A stretch of 64,000 nucleotides of DNA, taken from positions 124,001-188,000 of the forward strand of contig NZ_CP129613.1 of the NCBI RefSeq assembly GCF_030486405.1. Direction: 5' to 3'. This DNA comes from Mycolicibacterium sp. HK-90 (GTDB lineage: Bacteria > Actinomycetota > Actinomycetes > Mycobacteriales > Mycobacteriaceae). Below the pieces are notes generated by a model. It was not told the origin of the DNA and searched no databases. It saw only the letters and a program-made list of their open reading frames with translations. Of the stretch, positions 9,196 to 18,645 are shown one piece after another; positions within the stretch are counted from its first letter, which is position 1; the number at the start of each line of letters is the position of its first letter. The position numbers were made by a program, and so were the translations under genes.

Positions 9196-9579
9196 TCAAC
9201 GCATCCGGGCGATGATCTGGATCTCGACCAGCGCGCCGGGTACCGCCAGCTCGGTGACGCCGACGGCGGTCCAGGCCGGGTACGGCGCGGCCACGAACTC
9301 GTCCTTGACCTCGCCGAACACCTGCACGTGCTCCTGCAGGCCGACGTGGTAGCTGGTCATGTCGGTGACATCGGCGAAGGTCAGCCCCGCTTCGGCGAGC
9401 AGCCCGCGCAGGTTCTCGAAGGCCTGGCTGAACTGCTCGCGCGGGCCTTCGGCGACGGTCATGTCGGGCCGAATCCCGATCATCCCGGAGCAGCGCAGGT
9501 GATCGCCGTCGACCACCGCGGGGGAGAAATGGTGGGCGTCGTACATGGGTCGCATCCACTCGGGGACAACGATGTTCAT
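9196..9579 (-). CDS. RidA (YjgF/YER057c/UK114) family protein
   Basis: A 127-residue single-domain protein of the typical RidA length. It shows the family pattern EQFSQAFENLRGLLAEAGL, then DVTDMTSYHV and a C-terminal VEIQIIARMR. Archetypal RidA hydrolyses reactive enamine/imine intermediates from PLP enzymes. The critical Arg of true RidA is normally in an R(A)C..V..L segment; here the equivalent region reads TAVGVTELAVPGALVEI without it, so this may be a RidA-like subgroup with another role. It follows pntB on the same strand but is separated from it by a strong hairpin. Confidence 0.85.
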   Translation of the reverse strand: MNIVVPEWMRPMYDAHHFSPAVVDGDHLRCSGMIGIRPDMTVAEGPREQFSQAFENLRGLLAEAGLTFADVTDMTSYHVGLQEHVQVFGEVKDEFVAAPYPAWTAVGVTELAVPGALVEIQIIARMR

Positions 9580-9598
9580 GAGAAGACCTTCCCGCGAA

Positions 9599-9648
9599 CA
9601 GACGCAAAGCTGCCCCTTTTCCGAAGAAAAGGGGCAGCTTTACGTCTG
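9599..9648 (-). terminator. Strong intrinsic terminator downstream of pntB
   Basis: A 22-bp stem with one mismatch and a six-base loop: CAGACG (9599-9604) pairs with CGTCTG (9643-9648), and AAAGCTGCCCCTTTT (9606-9620) with AAAAGGGGCAGCTTT (9627-9641). It lies between pntB and the RidA gene. No long U-tract follows, which is common for mycobacterial terminators. Confidence 0.75.
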
Positions 9649-9661
9649 CTCGGCAGCGGGA

Positions 9662-11110
9662 CTAGACGTGCTCCGCGACGGGCAGCGCCGCGAGGATGTC
9701 GTTGACGCGGTCGCGGGCGTCGCCGAACAGCATCTGAGTGTTCTCCCGGAAGAACAGCGGGTTCTGCACGCCGGCGTAGCCCGAGGCCATCGAGCGCTTG
9801 AACACGATGACGTTGTCCGCGTTCCACACCGTCAGCACCGGCATGCCGGCGATCGGGCTGTTCGGGTCCTCGGCGGCGGCCGGGTTCACGGTGTCGTTGG
9901 CGCCGATCACGAGCACTACGGAGGTGCCGTCGAAGTCGTCGTTGATCTCGTCCATTTCGAGCACGATGTCGTAGGGCACCTTGGCCTCGGCCAGCAGCAC
10001 GTTCATGTGGCCGGGCAGGCGGCCGGCGACCGGGTGGATGCCGAACCGGACGTTGACGCCGCGCTCACGCAGCTTGCGGGTCAGATCGGCCACACCGTAC
10101 TGGGCCTGGGCCACAGCCATGCCGTAGCCCGGCGTGATGATCACCGAGTCGGCATGGGCGAGCAGCTCGGCCGCGCCTTCGGCGTTGATCTCGCGGTGCT
10201 CGCCGTAATCCTTGTCCTCGGCCGGGCCGGCCTCGATGCCGAAACCGCCGGCGATCACGGAGATGAACGACCGGTTCATCGCCTTGCACATGATGTAGGA
10301 CAGGTATGCACCGGATGAGCCCACCAGGGCGCCCGTGATGATCAGCAGGTCATTACCGAGCAGGAAGCCGGATGCGGCCGCGGCCCAGCCCGAGTAGCTG
10401 TTCAGCATCGACACCACGACGGGCATGTCGCCGCCGCCGATGGAGGCGACCAGGTGCCAGCCCAGAAGCAGCGCCAGCACGGTGACCACGATGAGCAGCC
10501 ACAGGTGCGGGTCGATGACGAACCACACGGTCAGTGCGGCGAAGACGACCAGCGCGCCGACGTTGAGGAAGTTCTTGCCGGGCAGCATCAGCGGCGCGGA
10601 CTTCATACGGGCCGACAGCTTGAGGTTGGCCACGATCGAACCGGTGAAGGTGACCGCACCGATGAACACGCCGATGAACACCTCGGCCGAGTGGATGCCG
10701 AGCATGCCTTCGCCGGCCAGCTTGGTGGCCTCGGCGCCGGCGAGATGGTTCTCGACGTGCAGGTAGCCGTTCCAGCCGACCAGCACCGCGGCCAGACCCA
10801 CGAACGAGTGCAGCAGCGCGATCAGCTCGGGCATGCCGGTCATCTCGACGACCTTGGCCCGCCACAGGCCGATCGCCGCGCCGACGATCATGGCGCCGAT
10901 CAACAGGGCCAGGCCGAGCGGTTCGATCTTGCGGTCGAAGGCCAGCGCGATGGTCGCGATCAGCGCGACGGCCATGCCGACGATGCCGAAAGTGTTACCG
11001 GCCCTGGATGTCTCGTGCTTCGAGAGGCCGGCCAGAGCGAGGATGAAGAGCAAGGCCGCGACGACATATGCGGCCGTGGCGACGTTTTCTAAGGTGAACA
11101 TGGAATCCAT
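9662..11110 (-). CDS. pntB: NAD(P) transhydrogenase beta subunit
   Basis: A 482-residue subunit of the proton-pumping transhydrogenase (NADH + NADP+ to NAD+ + NADPH). Residues 1-265 form about eight to nine membrane helices (domain II); residues 300-480 form the NADP-binding domain III with [13 protein letters not shown] and [12 protein letters not shown]. The start may be the ATG at 11110 ([10 protein letters not shown]) or the one at 11101. It lies 27 bp after pntA and corresponds to Rv0157 in M. tuberculosis. Confidence 0.95.
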   Translation of the reverse strand: MDSMFTLENVATAAYVVAALLFILALAGLSKHETSRAGNTFGIVGMAVALIATIALAFDRKIEPLGLALLIGAMIVGAAIGLWRAKVVEMTGMPELIALLHSFVGLAAVLVGWNGYLHVENHLAGAEATKLAGEGMLGIHSAEVFIGVFIGAVTFTGSIVANLKLSARMKSAPLMLPGKNFLNVGALVVFAALTVWFVIDPHLWLLIVVTVLALLLGWHLVASIGGGDMPVVVSMLNSYSGWAAAASGFLLGNDLLIITGALVGSSGAYLSYIMCKAMNRSFISVIAGGFGIEAGPAEDKDYGEHREINAEGAAELLAHADSVIITPGYGMAVAQAQYGVADLTRKLRERGVNVRFGIHPVAGRLPGHMNVLLAEAKVPYDIVLEMDEINDDFDGTSVVLVIGANDTVNPAAAEDPNSPIAGMPVLTVWNADNVIVFKRSMASGYAGVQNPLFFRENTQMLFGDARDRVNDILAALPVAEHV

Positions 11111-11137
11111 TCCAAAATCTCTGTGGGCACGCAGGTT

Positions 11138-12664
11138 CTAGCTGCGGGAGAACATCGCGAGCATGCGACGCGTCACCGCGAAGCCGCCGAATACGTTGAT
11201 ACTGGCCAGCAGGATCGCCACGAAGGCCAGCGCGGTGATGACCACGTCGCGTTGGCCGATCTGCAGCAGGGCGCCCACCACGATGATTCCGGAGATCGCG
11301 TTGGTCACCGACATCAGCGGGGTGTGCAGTGCGTGGTGCACATTGCCGATCACGTAGTAGCCGATCACGATCGCCAGTGCGAAGACGGTCAGGTGGACCT
11401 GCAGCGCGGCCGGAGAGATCGCGATCAGCGCGAAGATCGCGGCCGCCACGGCGAAGGTGACCCCGAGCCGGCGCCCGGTGGACATCGGCTTCTTCTCTTC
11501 CTTGGCCGCCGGGGCGGCGGCAGCGGGCTGGGCGGCCGGGGCCGCCGAGACCTGCACCGGTGGCGGGGGCCAGGTGGTCTCGCCGTCGCGCACCACGGTC
11601 ACCGAGCGCTGCACCACGTCGTCCCAGTCGAGGACGACCTTGCCGTCCTTCTCGGGGGTGAGCAGCTTGAGCAGGTTCACCAGGTTGGTGCCGTACAGCT
11701 GGGAGGCCTGGGCGGGCAGGCGGCCGGCCAGGTCGGTGTAGCCGATGATCGTCACCCCGTTGTCGGTGACGATGGCCTGGTCCTTGACGGTGCCCTCGAC
11801 GTTGCCGCCGTTGGCCGCGGCCATGTCGACGATGACGCTGCCGGACTTCATCGACGCGACCATCTCGGCGGTGATGATGCGCGGCGCGGGCTTGCCGGGG
11901 ATCAGTGCGGTCGTGACGATGATGTCCACGTCCTTGCACTGCTCGGCGTAGAGCGCGGCCTCGCGGGCCTTGTAGTCGTCGTCCATCTCCTTGGCGTACC
12001 CGGTGGCCGATACCTCGGCCTGCTCGTTCGCCACGGACAGGTACTCGCCGCCGAGGGAGGCGACCTGGTCGGCGACCTCGGGTCGCGGGTCGGTGGCGCG
12101 CACGATGGCGCCCAGCGATCCGGCGGCGCCGATGGCGGCCAGACCGGCCACACCGGCACCCACCACGAGCACCTTGGCCGGCGGGACCTTGCCCGCGGCG
12201 GTGACCTGGCCGGTGAAGAACCGGCCGAAGCTGTGGGCGGCCTCGACCACGGCGCGGTAGCCGGCGATGTTGGCCATCGACGACAACACGTCCAGTGACT
12301 GGGCGCGCGAGATACGCGGCACCGCGTCCATGGCAAGCACCGTGATGGGGCGCGCGGACAGCTTCTCGACCAGTTCGGGCTTGAGTGCGGGTGAGATCAA
12401 GCTCACCAGCGTCGCTCCGTCGCGCAGCTTGCCGATCTCGGCATCATCAGGCGCGTTCACCTTCAGGACGACGTCGGCGTCCCACGGCGTGCCGATCTCG
12501 GCGCCGGCATCTACATAAGCCGCGTCGGAGAAGCTCGAGGCAGCACCGGCGCCGCTTTCTACGACTACCTCATAGCCGAGCTTGATGATCTGCCCGACTG
12601 TCTGCGGCGTGGCGGCGACGCGCGTTTCCCCTGGTAGGGACTCACGCGGGATCCCGATGAGCAT
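11138..12664 (-). CDS. pntA: NAD(P) transhydrogenase alpha subunit (fused)
   Basis: A 508-residue alpha subunit. It starts [20 protein letters not shown], the AlaDH/PNT N-terminal domain, followed by an NAD-binding Rossmann fold ([20 protein letters not shown]) and a C-terminal block of about three to four membrane helices after a Pro/Ala-rich linker near residue 375. In M. tuberculosis these parts are split between PntAa and PntAb; here they are fused as in E. coli PntA (510 residues). The linker ([18 protein letters not shown]) marks the fusion joint. It forms an operon with pntB. Confidence 0.95.
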   Translation of the reverse strand: MLIGIPRESLPGETRVAATPQTVGQIIKLGYEVVVESGAGAASSFSDAAYVDAGAEIGTPWDADVVLKVNAPDDAEIGKLRDGATLVSLISPALKPELVEKLSARPITVLAMDAVPRISRAQSLDVLSSMANIAGYRAVVEAAHSFGRFFTGQVTAAGKVPPAKVLVVGAGVAGLAAIGAAGSLGAIVRATDPRPEVADQVASLGGEYLSVANEQAEVSATGYAKEMDDDYKAREAALYAEQCKDVDIIVTTALIPGKPAPRIITAEMVASMKSGSVIVDMAAANGGNVEGTVKDQAIVTDNGVTIIGYTDLAGRLPAQASQLYGTNLVNLLKLLTPEKDGKVVLDWDDVVQRSVTVVRDGETTWPPPPVQVSAAPAAQPAAAAPAAKEEKKPMSTGRRLGVTFAVAAAIFALIAISPAALQVHLTVFALAIVIGYYVIGNVHHALHTPLMSVTNAISGIIVVGALLQIGQRDVVITALAFVAILLASINVFGGFAVTRRMLAMFSRS

Positions 12665-12783
12665 CGACTCCGCTCCGTTTCTATCTGGTAGGCCTCTTCG
12701 TTCAGCCTGGAAGAGTGTCGCATTTGTGTTCAGATAACGCGCATGCCCCTTTTGGGGGGATGTGACTGCCGGCCCTGGTGGGG

Positions 12784-13791
12784 CTACAGCCAGTCACGAC
12801 GTTTGAACATCACATACAACAGGATGACCAGCACAACAATCAAAATGCTGCTGGCGATGAACCCCACGACCGTGTTGATTCCGGGGTACATCACGTTCTG
12901 TCCGTAGAAGCCCGTGATGGCGGTCGGCACGGCGATGATCGCCGCCCAGCCGGTCAGTTTCTTCATCACGGTGTTGAGCCGGGCGTCCTGCAGGGACAGG
13001 TTGGTCTCGAACACCGTGGTCACCATGTCGCGCAGCGATTCGGTCCACTCCGATGCGCGCAGCACATGGTCGTAGAGGTCCGCATAGAGCGGATCGAGCT
13101 CGGGCGCGGCGGGCGAGTCGAGCCTGCGGTGCTGGATGGTGCTGACCACCTCCCGCATAGGCAACACCACGCGGCGCAGATCGACCAGGTCCTTGCGGAG
13201 CTGAAACGTGCGGCGTTGCAGGCCGTGCCGCGGACCGCCGTCGGCGAACAGCTCATCTTCGAGGGATTCGATGGCGTCGTCGAGCGCCTCGACGGCCTCG
13301 AAGTGACCGTCGACGACGACGTCGAGCAGGGCGTGCACCAGAGACCCGACGCCCCACCGCTGTCCGCCGAGGTCGTCGAAACGGTGCGACACCTGGCTCA
13401 CGTCGAACTCCGTGGCCGCACCGTTGACGCTGGGCAGCCGGACGGTGATCAGGCCGCGGGGAAGGACGAAGGCCGAGATGCGATGTTTCACCAAGAGCGA
13501 CGCGACGGCGTCCGCACCGGGGCGGTCGGTGTCGACGGCGTAGACCGTGAAGAACGTGTGGGTGCGGTACACCGAGACCTTGGTGCGTTCCTTGGGCGCG
13601 ACGGCGTCTTCGACGGCCCACATGTTGAGGCCGAGTTCGCCGGCGAGTTCATGGAGCGCGTCGGTGTCCGGGTCGTAGATGTCGGCCCACACCAAGGTGT
13701 CCTCGTCGGCCAGGCACTCCGAGATGGTCGCGAACGTGAATTCGTCGACGGGTTCTCCCGACCGCCACACCCGCCCCTGCACCTGTGTCAT
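12784..13791 (-). CDS. CorA-like divalent metal ion transporter
   Basis: A 335-residue CorA-fold protein: a cytoplasmic alpha/beta funnel domain, long helices (about 150-265) and two C-terminal membrane helices (around 270-290 and 305-325). The pore-entrance signature, normally YGMN, is YGQN here ([11 protein letters not shown]). The substitution occurs in actinobacterial CorA-like proteins and may change ion choice, so magnesium cannot be assumed. The short tail KRRDWL is typical. The start overlaps the TetR stop by 4 bp, so the two are translationally coupled. Confidence 0.88.
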   Translation of the reverse strand: MTQVQGRVWRSGEPVDEFTFATISECLADEDTLVWADIYDPDTDALHELAGELGLNMWAVEDAVAPKERTKVSVYRTHTFFTVYAVDTDRPGADAVASLLVKHRISAFVLPRGLITVRLPSVNGAATEFDVSQVSHRFDDLGGQRWGVGSLVHALLDVVVDGHFEAVEALDDAIESLEDELFADGGPRHGLQRRTFQLRKDLVDLRRVVLPMREVVSTIQHRRLDSPAAPELDPLYADLYDHVLRASEWTESLRDMVTTVFETNLSLQDARLNTVMKKLTGWAAIIAVPTAITGFYGQNVMYPGINTVVGFIASSILIVVLVILLYVMFKRRDWL

Positions 13792-14456
13792 GACTGTCCC
13801 GCCGTGACCATCGGGAGCAGATAGGTGCGCACGTACTCACGGGTGTCGTCGAGTGTGGAGAGTTTGATGCCGGTATGCGGAGTCACGATGAACGACAACG
13901 TAAGTCGGGTGTGCAGTTCGGCTACCGTGCGGATGTGGCGCTCTTGTTCGGGCGTGGTGGTGTCCGTGCCGTAGAGGTCGGTGCGGAGCTGTGCCGCTGA
14001 GTAGTCGGTGGCGAAATCGATGATGGCGCCGGCATCGATGGTCAGGCTGGGCAGGATCGTCTCCGGTTCGGTGCGCAGGAGCTTCTTGAGCAGTGCGTGG
14101 TCCCGCAGGAACGTCACCGTGAAGACCGTGCCGTAGACCAGGCGGTCCTCGAGATTCTCGGCATGGGCCCTGGCTTGTGCGCTGCCCTCGAGGTACTGCC
14201 GTGCTTCGGACAGCACGAGCGCGTCGATCAGGGCGTCCTTGGTGGGGAAGCGACGGTAGAGGGTCGCGCGCCCGACGCCGCTGCGTTTGGCGACGTCCTC
14301 CATGGTGGTGCGCCGGATCCCGACGAGTTCGGCTTGTTCGAGCGTCGCGCTCAGGATCCGGGTGCTGATCGGGTCGGGCTCGCGCACCCGGGCCAGCACG
14401 GCCGGGTCGGGTTCGGCGAGTTTGCGCACGAAGTCCGCTGTTCGCGTGGATGTCAC
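13788..14456 (-). CDS. TetR-family transcriptional regulator
   Basis: A 222-residue regulator. After a 30-residue extension comes a TetR DNA-binding domain (ISTRILSATLEQAELVGIRR, then TTMEDVAKRSGVGRATLYRRF). The remaining 150 residues form the ligand-binding helical domain. It is divergent from the P450 gene at 14581, and the 124-bp gap holds inverted repeats (14510-14549) fit to be its operator. It therefore probably represses itself with corA, the P450 gene, or both. Confidence 0.9.
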   Translation of the reverse strand: MTSTRTADFVRKLAEPDPAVLARVREPDPISTRILSATLEQAELVGIRRTTMEDVAKRSGVGRATLYRRFPTKDALIDALVLSEARQYLEGSAQARAHAENLEDRLVYGTVFTVTFLRDHALLKKLLRTEPETILPSLTIDAGAIIDFATDYSAAQLRTDLYGTDTTTPEQERHIRTVAELHTRLTLSFIVTPHTGIKLSTLDDTREYVRTYLLPMVTAGQS

Positions 14457-14509
14457 GCAATCCCTCCTTGCCAGTGCGTGCCGGTCGCCGTAGCCTAGCG
14501 ATCGATACT

Positions 14510-14549
14510 AGAGAGACGATGAGCGTCTATTTGTCTCACACGTCTCTCT
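14510..14549. promoter_or_regulatory. Candidate TetR operator cluster
   Basis: AGAGAGACG (14510-14518) and CGTCTCTCT (14541-14549) are perfect inverted arms 22 bp apart. Inside them AGACG-atgag-CGTCT (14514-14528) forms a tighter palindrome, and a further GTCTC lies at about 14533. Several half-sites in the TetR/P450 divergent gap suggest two bound dimers. Confidence 0.6.
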
Positions 14550-14580
14550 GTGCTGGTCCGAGCCTACGAGGGGGAACGTC

Positions 14581-15894
14581 ATGAGCGTCGGATTGTGGAC
14601 ACATTGGGTGGCGATGCATGCGGTGCCGAAGGTCTTCATGTCGCTTCAGGGCCGCACCGGCAATCCCCTCGGCTCGCTGATCTCCAGCCATGGCCGGGGC
14701 ATCGACCCGTATCCGCTGATGGAGGAGATCAGGCGGCGGGGCCCACTGATCCGGACGCCGTTCGTGTGGGCCACCGCCGACCACGCCGTCAGCCGGGAGA
14801 TTCTGCGCGACAAGCGGTTCGGCGTGACGCCGCCGAACGGTATGGAGATGCCGCGCCCGCTGCGGATCCTGCTGGATCGAACCGATCCCAAGGTCGCCAA
14901 CCCGGTCGAGCCACCGGCGATGGTCATCGTCGACCCGCCCGATCACACTCGGTACCGGCAGTTGGTGGCTCAGAGTTTCACCCCGCGCGCGATCGACAAG
15001 CTGGACACCCGGGTGGCCGAGGTGACCGCCGAACTCATCGACCGGTTGGCCGGCACACCCCAGCCCGATCTGATCGCCGACTTCGCCTCCGCACTCCCGG
15101 TCGCCATGATCGCCGAGATCCTGGGTCTCCCCGCGGAAACTCATGCGCAACTGCTGGATTGGGGCCACCACGGGTCACCGCTCCTCGACATCGGGATCCC
15201 CTGGCGCACCTATCGACGCGCCATCGCCGGGCTTCGTGGTCTCGACGGATTCCTCACCGAGCATTTCGACCGGGTCCGTGCCGGTGGGCCGGACGACAAT
15301 CCGTTCAGCCGGATGGCCGCGGACCACACGCTCACCGATCACGAACTCGCCGCCAACGCAGCACTTCTCATCGGCGCCGGGTTCGAAACCACGGTCAACC
15401 TGATCGGCAACGGCATCGTTCTGCTGCTCCGCAACCCCGACCAGCTGGCCCGTCTGCGGGAGAACCCTGACCTGTGGCCCGGGGCCGTCGACGAGATCCT
15501 GCGTATCCACAGCCCGGTGCAGATGACCGCGCGCACCGCCCGGTGCGACGTCGAGGTCGCCGGCCGGCGGTTACCGGCCGGGAGCATGGTCGCGGTGCTC
15601 CTCGGCGGGGCCAACCACGACCCGCGGGTGTTCCCCGAGCCGGCGCGGTTCGACATCACCCGCCCGAACGCCCGTGAGCACCTGGCCTTTGCGTCGGGCA
15701 TCCACGTCTGCCTGGGGGCCGCACTGGCCCGCATCGAAGGCGCCACCGCGTTGCGCGCGCTCTTCGACGCCTATCCCGACGTGCGCCTGACCGAGGATCC
15801 GCGCCCGCGCGGCTTGGTCAATCTGCACGGATACCTCAAGCTGCCGGCCCTGCTGGGGACCCGGCGAACCGAGCCGGCCGGGCTGGTCTGCTGA
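14581..15894 (+). CDS. Cytochrome P450
   Basis: A 437-residue P450 with all diagnostic motifs: I-helix GAGFETT, K-helix EILR, and heme-binding FASGIHVCLG with Cys377 as the iron ligand. No N-terminal membrane anchor is evident, as usual for soluble bacterial P450s. The substrate is unknown; it needs a ferredoxin and reductase not encoded nearby. It is divergent from a TetR gene with an operator-like cluster in the gap, so expression is probably induced by a small molecule. Confidence 0.94.
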   Translation: MSVGLWTHWVAMHAVPKVFMSLQGRTGNPLGSLISSHGRGIDPYPLMEEIRRRGPLIRTPFVWATADHAVSREILRDKRFGVTPPNGMEMPRPLRILLDRTDPKVANPVEPPAMVIVDPPDHTRYRQLVAQSFTPRAIDKLDTRVAEVTAELIDRLAGTPQPDLIADFASALPVAMIAEILGLPAETHAQLLDWGHHGSPLLDIGIPWRTYRRAIAGLRGLDGFLTEHFDRVRAGGPDDNPFSRMAADHTLTDHELAANAALLIGAGFETTVNLIGNGIVLLLRNPDQLARLRENPDLWPGAVDEILRIHSPVQMTARTARCDVEVAGRRLPAGSMVAVLLGGANHDPRVFPEPARFDITRPNAREHLAFASGIHVCLGAALARIEGATALRALFDAYPDVRLTEDPRPRGLVNLHGYLKLPALLGTRRTEPAGLVC

Positions 15895-15979
15895 GCTCGG
15901 TACTCTCGATGGGGATGCGATGAGCGCTTGCGCGAAGACGCAGATGAAACTGTAGATCTTGAACGCGAGGGCCATCCCG

Positions 15980-16594
15980 ATGACCGATTCCCCACTCGAC
16001 GGATTGATGGCACGCGTCGGCGGCGTCAGCGGAATGATCTACTCGGCACTTCCGGTCACCGTGTACGCGACGGTCTCGGCGCTCTCGGGGCGCGTACCCG
16101 CCATCATCGCCGCGCTGGTGACGGCGGCCGCCGTGTTCGGCTGGCAGCTGGTTCGCCGGGAATCGATCCGGCCCGCGCTGTGGGGATTCGTCGGAGTCGC
16201 GGGCTGCGCGCTGCTGGCGTTGGTCACCGGCCAGGCCAAAGACTTTTATCTGCCGGGTATCTGGATGTCCCTGGCGTCGGCCATCGTGATGACCCTCTCG
16301 ATCCTCGTCCGCCGCCCGCTCGTCGGGGTCATCTGGGCCTGGGCCACCGGCCGTGACGGGTCCTGGCGCCAGGTTCCCGGGGTGCGTCTGGTCTTCAACG
16401 TCGTCACAGCGGTTCTGGCGACCGTGTCCTGGTCGCGGTTCCTGGTGCAGAACTACCTCTACGACACCGGTCAGGACGGGCTGCTCGCGGTGGCGCGCCT
16501 GGCGATGGGCTGGCCGTTGTTCGTCGTCACCACCACGCTGGTGTTGCTGAGTGCCCGCTATGCGATCCGGGCGCTGCCACGCTCGGCAACCTGA
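15980..16594 (+). CDS. DUF3159 family membrane protein
   Basis: A 204-residue protein with about five to six membrane helices, matching the actinobacterial DUF3159 family (MIYSALPVTVYATVSALSG near the start, RRPLVGVIWAWATGRDGSWR in the middle). Its function is not established. The start at 15980 (MTDSPLDG) is preferred over 15959, which lacks a ribosome-binding site. It follows the P450 gene by 85 bp and may be independently transcribed. Confidence 0.85.
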   Translation: MTDSPLDGLMARVGGVSGMIYSALPVTVYATVSALSGRVPAIIAALVTAAAVFGWQLVRRESIRPALWGFVGVAGCALLALVTGQAKDFYLPGIWMSLASAIVMTLSILVRRPLVGVIWAWATGRDGSWRQVPGVRLVFNVVTAVLATVSWSRFLVQNYLYDTGQDGLLAVARLAMGWPLFVVTTTLVLLSARYAIRALPRSAT

Positions 16595-16682
16595 GCGGCC
16601 CCTAAAAACTCACCCCGATTCCAGACCTTCACCCCGGCCACCGTCGCCGGTACCAATACCCGGGTGAACACGACGCTGCCCG

Positions 16683-16729
16683 GTTGCTGTTGTCGCTGAA
16701 GCCAATCCTCACCTTGTCGCTTCAGCAAC
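16683..16729 (+). promoter_or_regulatory. Inverted repeats in the ABC-transporter leader
   Basis: GTTGCTG (16683-16689) pairs with CAGCAAC (16723-16729), and GCTGAAGC (16695-16702) with GCTTCAGC (16719-16726). The two pairings share bases, so they are alternatives. They lie 16 bp before the GTG start of the permease and may be an operator or a leader structure. Confidence 0.3.
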
Positions 16730-16744
16730 AGAAAGCTGCCCGCC

Positions 16745-17608
16745 GTGTCTGTGTTCGTCGATATCGTCCCCGGCGCATCGGAATCCGATCCGCCGCGCCC
16801 GGCTGCCGCGCCACACCGTTGGCGTGACCGGCTGACCCGAACCGCCCTGCCACTGCTGTCGGTGGTGGTGTTCTTCGCGGTGTGGCAGGTGGTGGCCTGG
16901 GCCGGCATCTGGAACCAGACGTTCGTGCCCTACCCGGCCACGGTCTGGCGTGCCTTCGTCGACGTCTCGACCACCCACGACGGTGCCCGCGGGTACGCGG
17001 GATATCTGCTGTACGAACACCTTTACATGACATTGCGCCGGGTGGTGGCCGGTGTCGTGATCGGCGTGGTCGTCGGTGTTCTCCTTGGGCTGCTGATGGG
17101 GTCGGTCGGCTGGCTGCGCAGTGTGCTCGAACCGTGGCTGACGTTCCTTCGTGCCCTGCCGCCGCTGGCGTACTTCTTTCTCCTGGTGATCTGGCTGGGT
17201 ATCGACGAGGCACCGAAGATCACGCTGCTCGCCCTTGCTGCGTTGCCGCCGGCCGCCGTGGCCACCACCGCGGCCGTGGTCGCCGCCCCGGTCGGATTGC
17301 AGGAGGCGGCCCGGGCCCTGGGCGCCACCCGGGCTCAGGTCATCCGCGACGTGGTCGTGCCCTCGGCCCTGCCGGAGACCTTCACCGGGATCCGGCTGGC
17401 GGTGGGGATGGCGTACTCGTCGGTGGTGGCCGCCGAACTGTTCAACGGCATCCCCGGTATCGGCGGATTGGTCAAGGACGCAAGCAATTACAACAACACC
17501 CCGGTCGTGCTCGTCGGGATCTTCGCGATCGGGATCTCGGGACTGGTCATCGACGCCGGTTTGCGCGCTGCCGAACGGCACAGTGTCCCCTGGAGAGGAA
17601 AAATATGA
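16745..17608 (+). CDS. ABC transporter permease, sulfonate/taurine/nitrate type
   Basis: A 287-residue inner-membrane permease with six or so helices and the EAA loop (EAARALGATRAQVIRDVVVP) that contacts the ATPase. It belongs to the SsuC/TauC/NrtB group. The GTG start at 16745 has only a weak ribosome-binding site. Its stop overlaps the binding-protein start by 4 bp, and the ATPase follows, so all three make one importer. The substrate is probably an organosulfonate, but nitrate/cyanate or another anion is possible. Confidence 0.9.
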   Translation: MSVFVDIVPGASESDPPRPAAAPHRWRDRLTRTALPLLSVVVFFAVWQVVAWAGIWNQTFVPYPATVWRAFVDVSTTHDGARGYAGYLLYEHLYMTLRRVVAGVVIGVVVGVLLGLLMGSVGWLRSVLEPWLTFLRALPPLAYFFLLVIWLGIDEAPKITLLALAALPPAAVATTAAVVAAPVGLQEAARALGATRAQVIRDVVVPSALPETFTGIRLAVGMAYSSVVAAELFNGIPGIGGLVKDASNYNNTPVVLVGIFAIGISGLVIDAGLRAAERHSVPWRGKI

Positions 17609-18645
17609 AACTGACGAAGCTGCTCACAGTGCTGGCTGCCGCGACGCTGGCCCTGGCCGGCTGCGCGGTGGACCAAGACGGGGGGACCGGCAACGATCCT
17701 GCGAAGCCCACCATTCGCCTTGGCTACCAGTCCTTTCCGAGCGGGGATCTGATCGTCAAGAACAACAAGTGGCTGGAAGCGGCGCTGCCTGACTACAACA
17801 TCAAGTGGACCAAGTTCGATTCGGGTGCCGACGTGAACACGGCGTTCATCGCCAAGGAACTGGACTTCGGAGCCCTGGGCTCCAGCCCGGTGGCCCGCGG
17901 TCTGTCGGCCCCGCTGAACATCGGCTACAAGGTGGCGTTCGTGCTCGACGTCGCCGGTGACAACGAGGCCCTGGTGGCCCGCGACGGTGCGGGGGTCAAC
18001 TCGATCGCCGACCTGAGGGGCAAGCGTATCGCCACCCCGTTCGCGTCGACCGCGCACTACAGCCTGTTGGCCGCGCTGTCGCAGAATGGACTATCGCCCA
18101 ACGACGTTCAGCTGATCGACCTGCAGCCGCAGGCCATCCTGGCCGCCTGGGAGCGCGGCGACATCGCCGCGGCCTACAGCTGGCTGCCCACCTTGGACCA
18201 GTTGCGCAAGACCGGCAAAGATCTGATCACCAGCAGGCAGCTGGCCAAGGACGGCAAGCCGACGCTCGATCTCGCCGCGGTGTCCGACGAGTTCTCCACC
18301 GCCCACCCCGAGGTGGTCGACATCTGGCGGCAGCAGCAGGCACGCGCACTCGAGGTGATCAAGGACGATCCGCAGGCCGCCGCCAAGGCGATCGCTGCCG
18401 AGGTCGGACTCAGCCCGGAAGACGTTGCCGGACAACTCAAGCAGGGTGTCTACCTGACGCCGGCGCAGGTGGCCTCGCCCGAATGGCTGGGCACCGACGG
18501 TGCGCCGGGCAACCTGGCCGCCAACCTGCAGAGCGCGTCGCAGTTCCTGGCCGATCAGTCGCAGATCCCCGAGGCCGCGCCGCTGGAGACGTTCCGGAAC
18601 GCCATCTATACGAAGGGATTGCCCGATGTCATCGCCAAGCAGTGA
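17605..18645 (+). CDS. Taurine/sulfonate-type substrate-binding lipoprotein
   Basis: A 346-residue extracellular solute-binding protein. The signal peptide ends in a lipobox LAGC (Cys about 20), so it is lipid-anchored. The mature part is an SsuA/TauA/NMT1-like two-lobed fold (IRLGYQSFPSGDLIVKNNKW, GALGSSPVARGL, DLRGKRIATPF). It should capture the ligand and deliver it to the permease upstream. GGAG AGGAA precedes the ATG at 17605, and its start overlaps the permease stop (ATGA). Confidence 0.92.
   Translation: MKLTKLLTVLAAATLALAGCAVDQDGGTGNDPAKPTIRLGYQSFPSGDLIVKNNKWLEAALPDYNIKWTKFDSGADVNTAFIAKELDFGALGSSPVARGLSAPLNIGYKVAFVLDVAGDNEALVARDGAGVNSIADLRGKRIATPFASTAHYSLLAALSQNGLSPNDVQLIDLQPQAILAAWERGDIAAAYSWLPTLDQLRKTGKDLITSRQLAKDGKPTLDLAAVSDEFSTAHPEVVDIWRQQQARALEVIKDDPQAAAKAIAAEVGLSPEDVAGQLKQGVYLTPAQVASPEWLGTDGAPGNLAANLQSASQFLADQSQIPEAAPLETFRNAIYTKGLPDVIAKQ

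Noticed and set aside
12746..12757. CCCCTTTTGGGG as a terminator between corA and pntA
   Set aside because: Only a 4-bp stem with a 4-base loop; too weak to call, although it lies after the corA stop.
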